Assembly: GCF_016793485.1 (NCBI RefSeq)
Contig: NZ_JAEULZ010000001.1
Span: forward strand, 124,001 to 188,000
Direction: 5' to 3'
From: Mesorhizobium sp.
Lineage (GTDB): Bacteria > Pseudomonadota > Alphaproteobacteria > Rhizobiales > Rhizobiaceae
DNA length: 64,000 nt
In this document: piece by piece, positions 1-8,136 of the stretch
How the letters are laid out: each line of letters opens with the position of its first letter
How positions within the stretch are numbered: the first letter of the stretch is position 1
The notes under the pieces: model-generated
Told to the model about the DNA's origin: nothing
Database searches by the model: none
The model's input: only the letters and a program-made list of their open reading frames with translations
Program-made: the position numbers and the translations under genes

Positions 1-356
1 TCACGCGCGCGATGCTCGAAGACCAGGGTCGCGTGACGGAGGATCGCTATCGCGCCGCGATGCAGGTCCTGCCGGGCATGCGTCATATCTTGGACGCGCT
101 GGTGTCGCGCTTCGACGCCGTGCTGACGCTTGCCGCACCGGGAGAGGCGCCGGAAGGCACTGCGACCGGCGACCCGATCTACAACAGGCTTTGGAGCGTG
201 CTGCAGGTTCCGCTGGTGGCGCTGCCTGTGGCGAAAGGCCCTCGCGGGCTGCCCGTCGGCGTGCAGCTTGTCGGCGCGCGCGGCGAGGACCACCGGCTCG
301 CTTCGGCTGCTCTCTTCCTCGAGAACTGCGTTGCGGCGCAGGGAGGCCCCAAATGA
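1..356 (+). CDS. Amidase signature family protein, C-terminal part (5' end outside window)
   Basis: The reading frame is open from base 3 and already running when the window begins, so only the last ~117 residues are seen. They match the C-terminal end of amidase-signature enzymes (GatA/AtzF-like): a short helical segment, a stretch resembling LTLAAPGEAPEG, and the typical ending LPVGVQLVG followed by the final helix. The Ser-Ser-Lys catalytic triad lies upstream and cannot be checked. The stop overlaps the flavin reductase start (ATGA), so the two are translationally coupled. Beside a dihydroxypyridine-type dioxygenase, an amide hydrolase acting on maleamate or a similar ring-cleavage product is plausible, but that is inference from context. 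Confidence 0.8.
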   Translation, partial: TRAMLEDQGRVTEDRYRAAMQVLPGMRHILDALVSRFDAVLTLAAPGEAPEGTATGDPIYNRLWSVLQVPLVALPVAKGPRGLPVGVQLVGARGEDHRLASAALFLENCVAAQGGPK

Positions 357-874
357 TTCACTCCAAGCCTCCTGCTGATCCGCTGGTGCATGATTTCCGC
401 GCCGCCATGCGCCAGCTTGCGGCTACGGTCTGCGTGGTCACAGCCGGCAAGGATGACGCAAGACGCGGACTGACCGCGACCGCAGTGTGCTCGCTCTCCA
501 TCACGCCGCCGTCGATGCTGGTCTGCGTCAACAGGCAGGGCGCGGCGCATCGCGCGATCACGGAAAACGGCTGCTTCTGCGTCAATATCCTCGCTGCCGA
601 CCAGATGGACGTTGCTCACCGGTTTGCGGGTCAGGCAGGCGATATCGGCGAAGGCAAGTTCGCCATCGGTCACTGGAGCCATCTTACCACAGGCGCACCG
701 GCGCTGGATGGCGCGCTCGTCAATCTCGACTGCACGCTTTCCTCCGATGTCGAGACCGAGAGCCACAGCATCTTCATCGGTCATGTTCAGCAGGTCAGGT
801 TCGGCGATACGAAATCGCCGCTGCTGCACTACGACCGCCACTTCTTCTCCCTCGAAAATCAGACAGCACTTTAG
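353..874 (+). CDS. Flavin reductase family protein (FMN-binding, HpaC/RutF-like)
   Basis: 173 residues. The sequence carries the flavin-reductase-like split-barrel signature: a segment GLTATAVCSLS followed by PPSMLVCVN near residues 43-65, and an ending HYDRHFFSL typical of the family. Such proteins use NAD(P)H to supply reduced FMN or FAD to a partner monooxygenase. The ATG at 353 was chosen because it overlaps the amidase stop (ATGA); a longer open frame upstream in this register is a shadow of the amidase. No oxygenase partner is visible in the window. It may lie upstream, consistent with the cluster entering from the left edge. Substrate unknown. Confidence 0.85.
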   Translation: MIHSKPPADPLVHDFRAAMRQLAATVCVVTAGKDDARRGLTATAVCSLSITPPSMLVCVNRQGAAHRAITENGCFCVNILAADQMDVAHRFAGQAGDIGEGKFAIGHWSHLTTGAPALDGALVNLDCTLSSDVETESHSIFIGHVQQVRFGDTKSPLLHYDRHFFSLENQTAL

Positions 875-921
875 CCGCAATTTAGGTCGCCTACGCGGCG
901 CACGACAGAAGGATCGCAGGC

Positions 922-1965
922 ATGGCAATCAGCGACATTCAATTCTTCCAGGGCTGGAAGCAGGTGCTCGGCATGTGCAACCTGAAGCCCGGCGAGCAGG
1001 TCACGATCCTCACCAGCGATGACAGCAACCAGCAGATCGCCAACATCGCGCGGCTCGCTGCGGCCGACATGGGAGCCATCGTCAGCGTGCTGAACCTCGC
1101 GCCGATGAACGGCGAGAAGGCGATCTCGCGCGACAAATCGGGCTACATCGGCAAGACGCCGCTGGAGGGCAACACGGCCGCGCTCGCCTGCCTGAAGGCG
1201 TCCGACATGGTGATCGACACGATCCAGCTTCTGTTCTCCAAGGAGCAGGAGGAAGTGCTGAAGACCGGCGCGCGCATGCTGCTGGCAGTCGAGCCGCCGG
1301 AGGTCATGATGCGCATGATCCCGACGCCGGAGGACAAGGCGCGTGTGCTTGCGGCTGCGAAGAAGATTGGCGCTGCGAAGAAGATGACGGTCAAGTCCGC
1401 CGCCGGCACGGATTTCAGCTGTGATATCGGGCAGTATCCCGTGCTGACGCAGTACGGCCTTGCCGACGAACCCGGCCGCTGGGACCATTGGCCGAGCTGC
1501 TTCGCTGCAACCTGGCCTGACGAGGGCAGCGCCGAGGGAACGATCGTCATCGATGAGGGCGACATCCTGCTGCCGTTCAAGATGTACGCGCGCGATCCGA
1601 TCACCGTGACCATCGAGAAGGGCATTATCCGCGACATCAAGGGCGGCTTCGACGCCGAGTTCATGCGGAAGTTCATGGAAAGCTTCAACGATCCGCGCGC
1701 CTATGCGATGGCGCATGTCGGCTGGGGTCTTCACACGCGCGCGCACTGGACGGTGCTCGGCCTCTACAATCCGGAGGCGCAACTCGGCATGGACGCGCGT
1801 TCCTTTGCCGGCAATTTCCTCTGGTCGTCGGGCCCGAACACCGAGGCCGGCGGCGACCGCGATGTGCCGTGCCATCTCGACATTCCGTTGCGCAACTGCT
1901 CGCTATCACTCGACGGCGAGGCGATGACGATCGACGGACGGGTCGTCAACGAAGACCAGCGCTAG
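922..1965 (+). CDS. 2,5-dihydroxypyridine 5,6-dioxygenase-like ring-cleavage enzyme (NicX family)
   Basis: 347 residues, the usual length of NicX-type iron-dependent dioxygenases, which share the fold of M29 leucyl aminopeptidases. NicX of Pseudomonas putida binds Fe(II) through His265, His318 and Asp320. This protein has His265 (in YAMAHVGWG), His318 and Asp320 (in DVPCHLDIP) at exactly the same numbers. The family opens 2,5-dihydroxypyridine to N-formylmaleamate in nicotinate and hydroxypyridine degradation. The gene sits 47 bases after the flavin reductase and 4 bases before the GMC oxidoreductase, in one probable operon. The family assignment is firm; the exact substrate is not, because paralogues are common in rhizobia and no N-formylmaleamate deformylase or maleate isomerase is visible here. 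Confidence 0.85.
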   Translation: MAISDIQFFQGWKQVLGMCNLKPGEQVTILTSDDSNQQIANIARLAAADMGAIVSVLNLAPMNGEKAISRDKSGYIGKTPLEGNTAALACLKASDMVIDTIQLLFSKEQEEVLKTGARMLLAVEPPEVMMRMIPTPEDKARVLAAAKKIGAAKKMTVKSAAGTDFSCDIGQYPVLTQYGLADEPGRWDHWPSCFAATWPDEGSAEGTIVIDEGDILLPFKMYARDPITVTIEKGIIRDIKGGFDAEFMRKFMESFNDPRAYAMAHVGWGLHTRAHWTVLGLYNPEAQLGMDARSFAGNFLWSSGPNTEAGGDRDVPCHLDIPLRNCSLSLDGEAMTIDGRVVNEDQR

Positions 1966-1969
1966 AACC

Positions 1970-3523
1970 ATGTCGCACTATGACTTGGCGATCGTCGGCG
2001 GAGGGTCTGCCGGCGCGCTGCTTGCCGCGAGGTTGAGCGAGGACGAAGCCCGCCGCGTCGTGCTGATCGAGGCTGGTGGCGAGCCTGACGATCCCGATAT
2101 TGCCAAACCGGCAGCATGGCCGGCCCTGCAGGGTCGCGACTACGATTGGGATTACCGCACCGAGCCACAGCCGGGCACGGCGGGACGCATCCATCATTGG
2201 GCCCGAGGACGGGCCATCGGTGGGTCGAGCCTGCTACACGCCATGGGCCACATGCGCGGCCATCCGGCCGATTTCGCGGACTGGGTAGAGGCAACCGGCG
2301 ACCAGCGCTGGAGTTGGGATGGATTGTTGCCGGCCTTCATGGCCATCGAGGATCACAGCCTCGGTGGTGACGGCATCCACGGCAAGGGCGGGCCACTGCC
2401 TGTCTGGCTGCCGGGCGAAGAGGTCAGCCCGGTAGCGCGTGCCTATATCGAGGCAGGCGCCGCGCTCGGCCTGCGGCGCATTCGCGGTCACAACACCGGC
2501 GAGATGGTCGGCGTCACGCCGAATTCGCTGACGATCCGAGGCGGCAGGCGGGTGACGGTTGCTGAGGCGTGGCTGACACCTACTGTGCGGGCACGAAAGA
2601 ACCTGACGATCCTGACCGGGTGCCTCGTGCGCCGGCTAAAGCTCGAAGGCGGGCGCGTGGCGGCTCTGGAGGCCGTTGGACCGGAAGGACCGGTGGAGAT
2701 CACCGCTGATGAAATCATCCTCAGCGCCGGGTCGATCGAAAGCCCCGCGCTTTTGATGCGTTCGGGGATCGGGCCGGAGGACGTCCTTGCCGCTGCCGGC
2801 GTCGCTTGCAAGATCGCCGCGCCTGATGTTGGCCGCAACCTCAGGGATCACCTGCTAGGAGCCGGCAACCTTTATGCCGCCCGGCAGACGGTGCCGGCGT
2901 CGCGGCTCCAGCATTCGGAATCCATGGCCTATATGCGCGCCGGCGATTTCTCGGCGACGGGTCGCCCCGAGATCGTCGTCGGCTGCGGCGTTGCGCCGAT
3001 CGTCTCGGAGCGTTTCACCGCTCCTGCCGCTGGTACGGCCTATTCCTTCCTCTTCGGCGTCACCAATCCGACGAGTCGCGGCAGCCTGAAGATCACCGGC
3101 CCGGAGCCTGGCGATCGGGTGAGCATAGATCCGTGCTATCTGCAGACGGAAAATGACCGGCGTCTTGTCCGTGCGGCGCTCGCAGCGGCGCGCGAGATCG
3201 GAAAGCGTCCCGAACTGGACAACTGGCGCGAGCGCGAACTTCTACCGGGATCGCTCGAAACAACTGCGGACATGGACCGCTTCATCGCCGAGGCCGCGAT
3301 CACTCATCACCATCCGTCGGGCACCTGCCGGATGGGCAAGGACGAGGCTTCGGTCGTCGATCCGGCCCTCAAGCTTCGCGGGGTCGACAATGTCCATGTC
3401 GTCGATGGATCCGTCATCCCGAGCCTCACCGCCGGCCCGATCCACGCCGCCGTGCTGGCCATAGCGGAGACCTTCGCGAGAGATATCTATCCCGGTGACT
3501 CCAGGAGCGAAAATTTCGGGTAA
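1970..3523 (+). CDS. GMC family FAD-dependent oxidoreductase (alcohol oxidase/dehydrogenase type)
   Basis: 517 residues. The N-terminus has the FAD-binding Rossmann motif VGGGSAGALLAARLSE, then the GMC signature around RGRAIGGSSLLHAMGHMRG (residues ~80-100) and a second one near ILSAGSIESPALLMRSGIG (~245-263). The C-terminal catalytic region contains HHHPSGTCRMG and the final VVDGSVIPSLTAGPIHA. Members oxidise primary or secondary alcohols, e.g. choline; Mesorhizobium pyridoxine 4-oxidase belongs to this family. The start lies 4 bases after the dioxygenase stop, so co-transcription is very likely. In this setting oxidation of a hydroxymethyl-pyridine is an attractive idea, but a choline-dehydrogenase-like activity on another alcohol cannot be excluded. 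Confidence 0.85.
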   Translation: MSHYDLAIVGGGSAGALLAARLSEDEARRVVLIEAGGEPDDPDIAKPAAWPALQGRDYDWDYRTEPQPGTAGRIHHWARGRAIGGSSLLHAMGHMRGHPADFADWVEATGDQRWSWDGLLPAFMAIEDHSLGGDGIHGKGGPLPVWLPGEEVSPVARAYIEAGAALGLRRIRGHNTGEMVGVTPNSLTIRGGRRVTVAEAWLTPTVRARKNLTILTGCLVRRLKLEGGRVAALEAVGPEGPVEITADEIILSAGSIESPALLMRSGIGPEDVLAAAGVACKIAAPDVGRNLRDHLLGAGNLYAARQTVPASRLQHSESMAYMRAGDFSATGRPEIVVGCGVAPIVSERFTAPAAGTAYSFLFGVTNPTSRGSLKITGPEPGDRVSIDPCYLQTENDRRLVRAALAAAREIGKRPELDNWRERELLPGSLETTADMDRFIAEAAITHHHPSGTCRMGKDEASVVDPALKLRGVDNVHVVDGSVIPSLTAGPIHAAVLAIAETFARDIYPGDSRSENFG

Positions 3524-3618
3524 CGCCCGGCGGCGGCGGCAGCGCCGCTGGATTTTCGGCGTCTGTCGTCATATGCCGAAACTCTACGAACCCGGCATCG
3601 CGACAGACTGGATATTCC

Positions 3619-4401
3619 ATGACCACGAACTCTGTTCTCTCCCGCTTCGCGCTCGACGGAAAGGTCGCCGTGGTCACCGGGGGTGCGAGCGGGATCGGCC
3701 GGGCTGCTGCGGATCATATTTCTTCTGCGGGGGCGGCGGTCTGCGTCATCGACCGCGATGCCGAGCGGGGAACTGAGTTCGTTGCGTCCATCAAGAAAGC
3801 CGGTCGCAAGGGCGCGTTCTTCGCCGTCGATGTCACTGACGAGCAGGCGATGTCCCGGACGTTTCAGTCGATCTGCGACGAGTTCGGCGGAATCGATGTG
3901 CTGGTCAACAATGCCGGCATGGCGATCCGGGCTTCGGCCTTGGACATGTCCGTAGAGGACTGGAACAAGGTCGTCGCCGTCAACATGACGTCGATGTTCG
4001 TCGCGGCCCGTCTTGCGGCGCGCCACATGGCTGCGGGATCGCGGGGAGGCGCGATCGTCAATACCGCGTCGATCATGGGACTGTCCGGCGGGCTCTATCC
4101 GAACGTCGCCTACCAGACGACAAAGGGCGGCGTGGTCAACATGACACGCGCTCTGGCGCTCGAGTGGGCGCATCTCAATATCCGCGTCAACGCGATTGCG
4201 CCGACATTCGTCCGCACGGGCTTCATCCAGCCGCTACTCGACGACGCCACTCGGAGAGAAGCGATTTTGGCGGCAACGCCGCTGGGCCGGATTGCAGAAC
4301 CTGAGGAAGTGGCGGATGCGATCCTGTTCCTGGCGTCGCCCGCCGCGGCGATGATCACCGGCACGATCCTGCCGGTGGATGGCGGTTTTCTCGCGCGGTA
4401 G
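3619..4401 (+). CDS. SDR family NAD(P)-dependent oxidoreductase
   Basis: 260 residues, a classical short-chain dehydrogenase. Visible features are the cofactor motif TGGASGIG (~21-28), NNAG (~97-100), the catalytic Ser in NTASIMG, the YxxxK pair in YQTTK, and a C-terminal DGGFL. It follows the GMC oxidase after 95 bases and is probably the last gene of the heteroaromatic cluster; it converges on the minus-strand D-erythronate operon with a 10-base gap. Pyridoxal 4-dehydrogenase of Mesorhizobium is also an SDR, so oxidising an aldehyde or lactol made by the GMC enzyme would fit; this is inference. Confidence 0.85.
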   Translation: MTTNSVLSRFALDGKVAVVTGGASGIGRAAADHISSAGAAVCVIDRDAERGTEFVASIKKAGRKGAFFAVDVTDEQAMSRTFQSICDEFGGIDVLVNNAGMAIRASALDMSVEDWNKVVAVNMTSMFVAARLAARHMAAGSRGGAIVNTASIMGLSGGLYPNVAYQTTKGGVVNMTRALALEWAHLNIRVNAIAPTFVRTGFIQPLLDDATRREAILAATPLGRIAEPEEVADAILFLASPAAAMITGTILPVDGGFLAR

Positions 4402-4411
4402 TCGATTAGTT

Positions 4412-5167
4412 TCAGCCGGCGGTGAAAAATTCCATCCAGGCAAAAGAATTGCTGGCCGGGCGGTACTCGGCCCCGAAAGGTGCGGAATAGCCGGTGTCCG
4501 CGATGGCCTTCAGCAGCCAGGCATAGTCGACCTCACCGTGGTCGGGCTCCGCACGGTCCGGAACGGCGGCAAACTGGATATGTCCGATGCGGTCGCGGTA
4601 TTGCTTCACGGCGTTGAGCAGGTCGCCGTTGACGATCTGCATGTGGTAGCAGTCGAACATGATCTTCACCGCGCCGTCAGTTGCGTCGACGACACGCAAT
4701 GCCGTCGGGAGGTCGAGCAGGAAGTAGCCCGGTGCGTCGCGCGGATTGAGCGGCTCGATCAGGATGCCGATGCCGTGCGGCGCGGCGGCGTGTGATGCGT
4801 ATCGCAGGTTGTCAACGAAGGTCGCGAACGCCTCTTTTGCCTGCGTCTTGCCAGCCATGACGTGGATGTTGCGGCAGCCGGTGGCGACCGCCCAAGCGAC
4901 CGCCTGGTCGATCGCCGCGCGCGCTTCGGCCTGACGGCCGGGTAGTGCCGACAGGCCAAAGTCGCCGGCTTCAAGGTTGCCGCGGACGGTGTTGACGCCG
5001 AGGACCGGCAGCCCTGTTTCGGCCAGCGCGGCGGTCACTGCCGAGACATCGGTGTCGTATGGCCAATGCATCTCGACGGCCGTAAAGCCTTGCTTCTTGG
5101 CAGCACGGATGGCCTCGGGGAGACTGAGGTCGCGAAAGAGAAAACCCAGATTGGCCGAGAACTGCAT
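4412..5167 (-). CDS. otnI: 2-oxo-tetronate isomerase (hydroxypyruvate-isomerase family)
   Basis: 251 residues with a xylose-isomerase-like TIM barrel. Recognisable pieces are the opening QFSANLGFLF, the metal/acid region IEPLNPRD, MFDCYHMQ, and the C-terminal GAEYRP. OtnI interconverts 2-oxo-tetronate and 3-oxo-tetronate in four-carbon acid-sugar catabolism. The identification rests mostly on the neighbours otnC, otnK and denD, which form the known D-erythronate set. The start at 5167 overlaps the otnC stop by one base (TGATG); an ATG 12 bases upstream would add Met-Gly-Arg-Leu and is less like family members. Plain hydroxypyruvate isomerase is the alternative name for such sequences. Confidence 0.85.
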   Translation of the reverse strand: MQFSANLGFLFRDLSLPEAIRAAKKQGFTAVEMHWPYDTDVSAVTAALAETGLPVLGVNTVRGNLEAGDFGLSALPGRQAEARAAIDQAVAWAVATGCRNIHVMAGKTQAKEAFATFVDNLRYASHAAAPHGIGILIEPLNPRDAPGYFLLDLPTALRVVDATDGAVKIMFDCYHMQIVNGDLLNAVKQYRDRIGHIQFAAVPDRAEPDHGEVDYAWLLKAIADTGYSAPFGAEYRPASNSFAWMEFFTAG

Positions 5168-5820
5168 CAGTCGTCCCATTCGATGTTGAAATGGTCCACG
5201 AGGTCGCGAATTTCCGCGTCTGCGAGGATCTTCGGCCTGAGCCCGAGCGTCAGCAGCGTCAGCTTCGCCGTCTCCTCCAGTTCCTCCATGGCGTAGGCCG
5301 CCGCCTCGAGGTCCTTGCCGGCGACGACCGGTCCGTGGTGGGCCAGCAGAACGGCGGAGCGTTTGCCCGCAAGTCCGCGCACCGCGTCGCCCATCGCTGG
5401 ATCGCCGGGGCGGATATAGGGCAGGAGCTTCACCTTGCCGAGCCGCATGATCGAATAGGCGGTCAACGGCTCGAAGACGCTGTCCGGGTCGATGTCGGGC
5501 AGAAGCGAGACCGCCACCGAATGCGTCGAATGAAGATGCACGACCGCGCCTGTTTGCGCGCCACGTGTCTCGTAGAACGCGGAATGAAGCGGCATCTCCT
5601 TGGTCGGTTTGTCACCGCTGACGAAACGCCCGTCCGCATCGAACAGGGACAGGCGGGCGGGATCGAGCGCGCCGAAGGACGATCCCGTCGGCGTGACGAG
5701 AAGCCTTCCGTCACTTAGCCGCGCGGAAATATTGCCGGAGCTGCCGGCCGTCAGCCCGCGCGCGAACAACGAACCGGCGATGCTGCTGATCTGGTCCCTC
5801 AGGCTTGCCTCTTCGCTCAT
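5167..5820 (-). CDS. otnC: 3-oxo-tetronate 4-phosphate decarboxylase (class II aldolase/adducin family)
   Basis: 217 residues, a class II aldolase-fold protein. The metal-binding set is visible: HLHSTHS (~95-101) and the later histidines of LAHHGPVVAG. KPTKEMPLH carries the conserved acid residue, and SSGNIS lies near the N-terminus. In the OtnK/OtnC route this enzyme decarboxylates 3-oxo-tetronate 4-phosphate to dihydroxyacetone phosphate and CO2. It overlaps otnK by four bases (ATGA) and otnI by one, so the three are translated together. Simple L-fuculose-phosphate-type aldolase activity is possible from sequence alone, but the operon points to OtnC. Confidence 0.88.
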   Translation of the reverse strand: MSEEASLRDQISSIAGSLFARGLTAGSSGNISARLSDGRLLVTPTGSSFGALDPARLSLFDADGRFVSGDKPTKEMPLHSAFYETRGAQTGAVVHLHSTHSVAVSLLPDIDPDSVFEPLTAYSIMRLGKVKLLPYIRPGDPAMGDAVRGLAGKRSAVLLAHHGPVVAGKDLEAAAYAMEELEETAKLTLLTLGLRPKILADAEIRDLVDHFNIEWDD

Positions 5821-7082
5821 TGCGAGACATCTCCAGCCAACACGCGAGCAGCCTTTCCGAAGAAATCCACCGAGCCGAAATTGCCTGACTTGAGCGCCAG
5901 AACCATGTCCATACCACCGGCCTTCAGGGCGGGGACTCCGGGGTCGATCTCGGGTCCGATTTCGAAGGATGGGATGCCCAGCGCCGACACGATGGCGCCT
6001 GATGTCTCGCCGCCGGCCGTCACCAGGCGACGCACGCCGCGCGCCGACAGTTCGCGGGCAAGCGCGCCGAAGAAGCTTTCGACCGCGGTTGCCACACGTT
6101 CCTTGCCGTGAAGCTGCTGGGCCGCCGCGACGACTTCGGGCTCGGCTGACGAAAAGATCAGCGGCAGGCCGTTTGGCTGCTGATTGATCGCCCAGTCAGC
6201 GTAGTCAGCAGGATGGGCGGTGCGATTTACGACGGCATCGACCTCCACCACCCGTGCCGGGTTGGCCTTCGCGTGCTCCGCGATCTGGCGGCGGCTCATG
6301 ATCGAGCACGAACCGCAGAGCGCCACTGCTGTACCCTGCAGCCCGGTCCAACTGCGCGAAGCGGTCCCGATCAGCCCGGCCTGACGAAAGTTCTCCGGCA
6401 GCCCAAGCGCGATGCCGGAACCGCCGCTGATCAGAGCATCATCCTTGGCCGCCTTGCCGATCGCGACGAGATCCGGGTCAAGTATGGCGTCGACGACGAT
6501 GTAGCGGGAACCTGCTGCGGTTACGTGGTCCAGCGCGTCCCTGATCGCCGTGCTGCCGGTTGCGACAGAACCATAGGCAACATGCCCGACGCCGCGCTTT
6601 GTCTGCAAGCCCAGCCAGCGCCGCAAGTCCGCGTCGGTCATCGGCGTCAGCGGGTGCTTCTCCATGCCTGACGCGTTCAACAGCTTGTCGTTGACGAAGA
6701 GATGACCCTGATAGATCGACCGACCGGTGGCGGGAAACGCCGGGCAGACGATTGCCCGCTCGGCTCCGAGAGCATCGGTGAGTGCATCGAGGACCGGGCC
6801 TATGTTGCCTTCAGGCGTGGAGTCGAATGTCGAGCAGTATTTGAAGAGATATTGGCGACATCCCTGACGCCGCAGCCAGTCCAGCGCGGCCAAGGATTGA
6901 GCGACGGCCTCGGCTGCAGGTATCGTCCTCGTCTTGAGCGCAACGACACCCGCGTCGACCGAAGCGTCGGCCGCCGCGCTAGGGACGCCATTATATTGCA
7001 CGGTGTACATACCGCCCTTGGCCAAGGTGTTGGCCAGGTCCGAGGAGCCGGTGAAGTCGTCGCCGATACAGCCGAGCAGCAT
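5817..7082 (-). CDS. otnK: 3-oxo-tetronate kinase (four-carbon acid sugar kinase, DUF1537 family)
   Basis: 421 residues. The N-terminus GCIGDDFTGSSDLANTL and the C-terminal VTAGGETSGAI are hallmarks of the DUF1537/four-carbon acid sugar kinase family; the middle has FKYCSTFDST. The enzyme phosphorylates 3-oxo-tetronate at O4 with ATP before decarboxylation by OtnC. It lies between denD (41 bases upstream on the minus strand) and otnC (four-base overlap). The related 3-oxoisoapionate kinase belongs to a similar family; this matters because an ApnL-like gene lies two genes upstream, but the presence of denD, otnC and otnI favours OtnK. Confidence 0.88.
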   Translation of the reverse strand: MLLGCIGDDFTGSSDLANTLAKGGMYTVQYNGVPSAAADASVDAGVVALKTRTIPAAEAVAQSLAALDWLRRQGCRQYLFKYCSTFDSTPEGNIGPVLDALTDALGAERAIVCPAFPATGRSIYQGHLFVNDKLLNASGMEKHPLTPMTDADLRRWLGLQTKRGVGHVAYGSVATGSTAIRDALDHVTAAGSRYIVVDAILDPDLVAIGKAAKDDALISGGSGIALGLPENFRQAGLIGTASRSWTGLQGTAVALCGSCSIMSRRQIAEHAKANPARVVEVDAVVNRTAHPADYADWAINQQPNGLPLIFSSAEPEVVAAAQQLHGKERVATAVESFFGALARELSARGVRRLVTAGGETSGAIVSALGIPSFEIGPEIDPGVPALKAGGMDMVLALKSGNFGSVDFFGKAARVLAGDVSQ

Positions 7083-7123
7083 CAGGGTTTTCCGCTCTTG
7101 ATCATAAGGGTCGTCAATTCCGT

Positions 7124-8107
7124 CTATCCGGCTTTCGGCGCATCGTCCGCAAGATATACGTCGATCAACTCGTCGACTGAACTTTCTGCAACAAAGCCGA
7201 GGCTGGCGGCCTGCTTCGGTAAAAACGATTTCGGCCAGCCCGACACGATTGCCTCGATTGTTGCGTCGGGCTTGCGATCGATCAGTGTCTCCGCTTCCGC
7301 ACCGGCCGCGCGTCCGAGAGCCGCGATCTGGTCGGCGACTGTCGCGGCCACGCCGGGCATGTTGAGGGTACGTCGGGCTCCTAGCACGGATGTATCGAGA
7401 GTGGCGGCGTGAATGAGGAAAGCGACTGCCGAACGCGGGCTCGCCAGCCAGTGCTTCACCGTATCCTTCACCGGGAGAACAGACCGTTGGCCGGCGAGCG
7501 GCTCGCGCAATATGCCCGAAAAGAAACCGGACGCGGCGGCATTGGGTGCGCCGGGCCGGATGACGATCGTCGGCAGCCGGATGCCGACGCCGTCCAAGAA
7601 CCCACGGCGCGAATAATCCGCAAGCAGCAACTCGGAGATCGCCTTCTGTGTGCCGTAGCTGGTCAGCGGGGCGAGCACGTAATCGTCGGGGATCGGATCG
7701 GGCAGCGGTGAGCCGTATACGGCGACCGAGGATGTAAAAACCAGACGCGGCATATAGCGTTCGCGGATGCCTTCGACACGAATGGCTTCGAGAAGGGCGC
7801 GGGTGCCGTCGAGATTGATGCGGTATCCCTTTTCGAAATCTCGTTCGGCCTCGCCGGAAACGATCGCGGCGAGATGGAAGATCACGTCGGCTCTCAGAGC
7901 GGCCAGTGTGTCGGCTACACCGGGAGCCGAAATGTCTGCAGCGATCGCGTCCACGGAGCTGACGCTGCCGGACGGGGAGGGAGGCTGCACGACGTCGGCC
8001 AGCGTCATCCGTTCGATCTTGCGGCCGCCGAGCGAGCCTGTCCGGCTGAGTTCCACGGCAAGCTTCCTGCCGATCATTCCGCCTGCGCCAATGATGAGTA
8101 TGTGCAT
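7124..8107 (-). CDS. denD: D-erythronate dehydrogenase (extended SDR, NAD-dependent)
   Basis: 327 residues with an NAD-dependent epimerase/dehydratase fold. The N-terminus MHILIIGAGGMIG has the GxxGxxG motif; HLAA lies near residue 82, and the catalytic TSS and YGTQK (YxxxK) follow. DenD oxidises D-erythronate to 2-oxo-tetronate, the first step before OtnI, OtnK and OtnC encoded just downstream on the same strand. The open frame runs on upstream through the ApnL-like gene; the ATG at 8107 was chosen because it starts exactly at the nucleotide-binding strand and gives the normal family length. It is 29 bases from the ApnL-like stop, probably the same transcript. Confidence 0.85.
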   Translation of the reverse strand: MHILIIGAGGMIGRKLAVELSRTGSLGGRKIERMTLADVVQPPSPSGSVSSVDAIAADISAPGVADTLAALRADVIFHLAAIVSGEAERDFEKGYRINLDGTRALLEAIRVEGIRERYMPRLVFTSSVAVYGSPLPDPIPDDYVLAPLTSYGTQKAISELLLADYSRRGFLDGVGIRLPTIVIRPGAPNAAASGFFSGILREPLAGQRSVLPVKDTVKHWLASPRSAVAFLIHAATLDTSVLGARRTLNMPGVAATVADQIAALGRAAGAEAETLIDRKPDATIEAIVSGWPKSFLPKQAASLGFVAESSVDELIDVYLADDAPKAG

Positions 8108-8136
8108 GGGTGTTCCGTTCTCTATTGGATGAGGCG

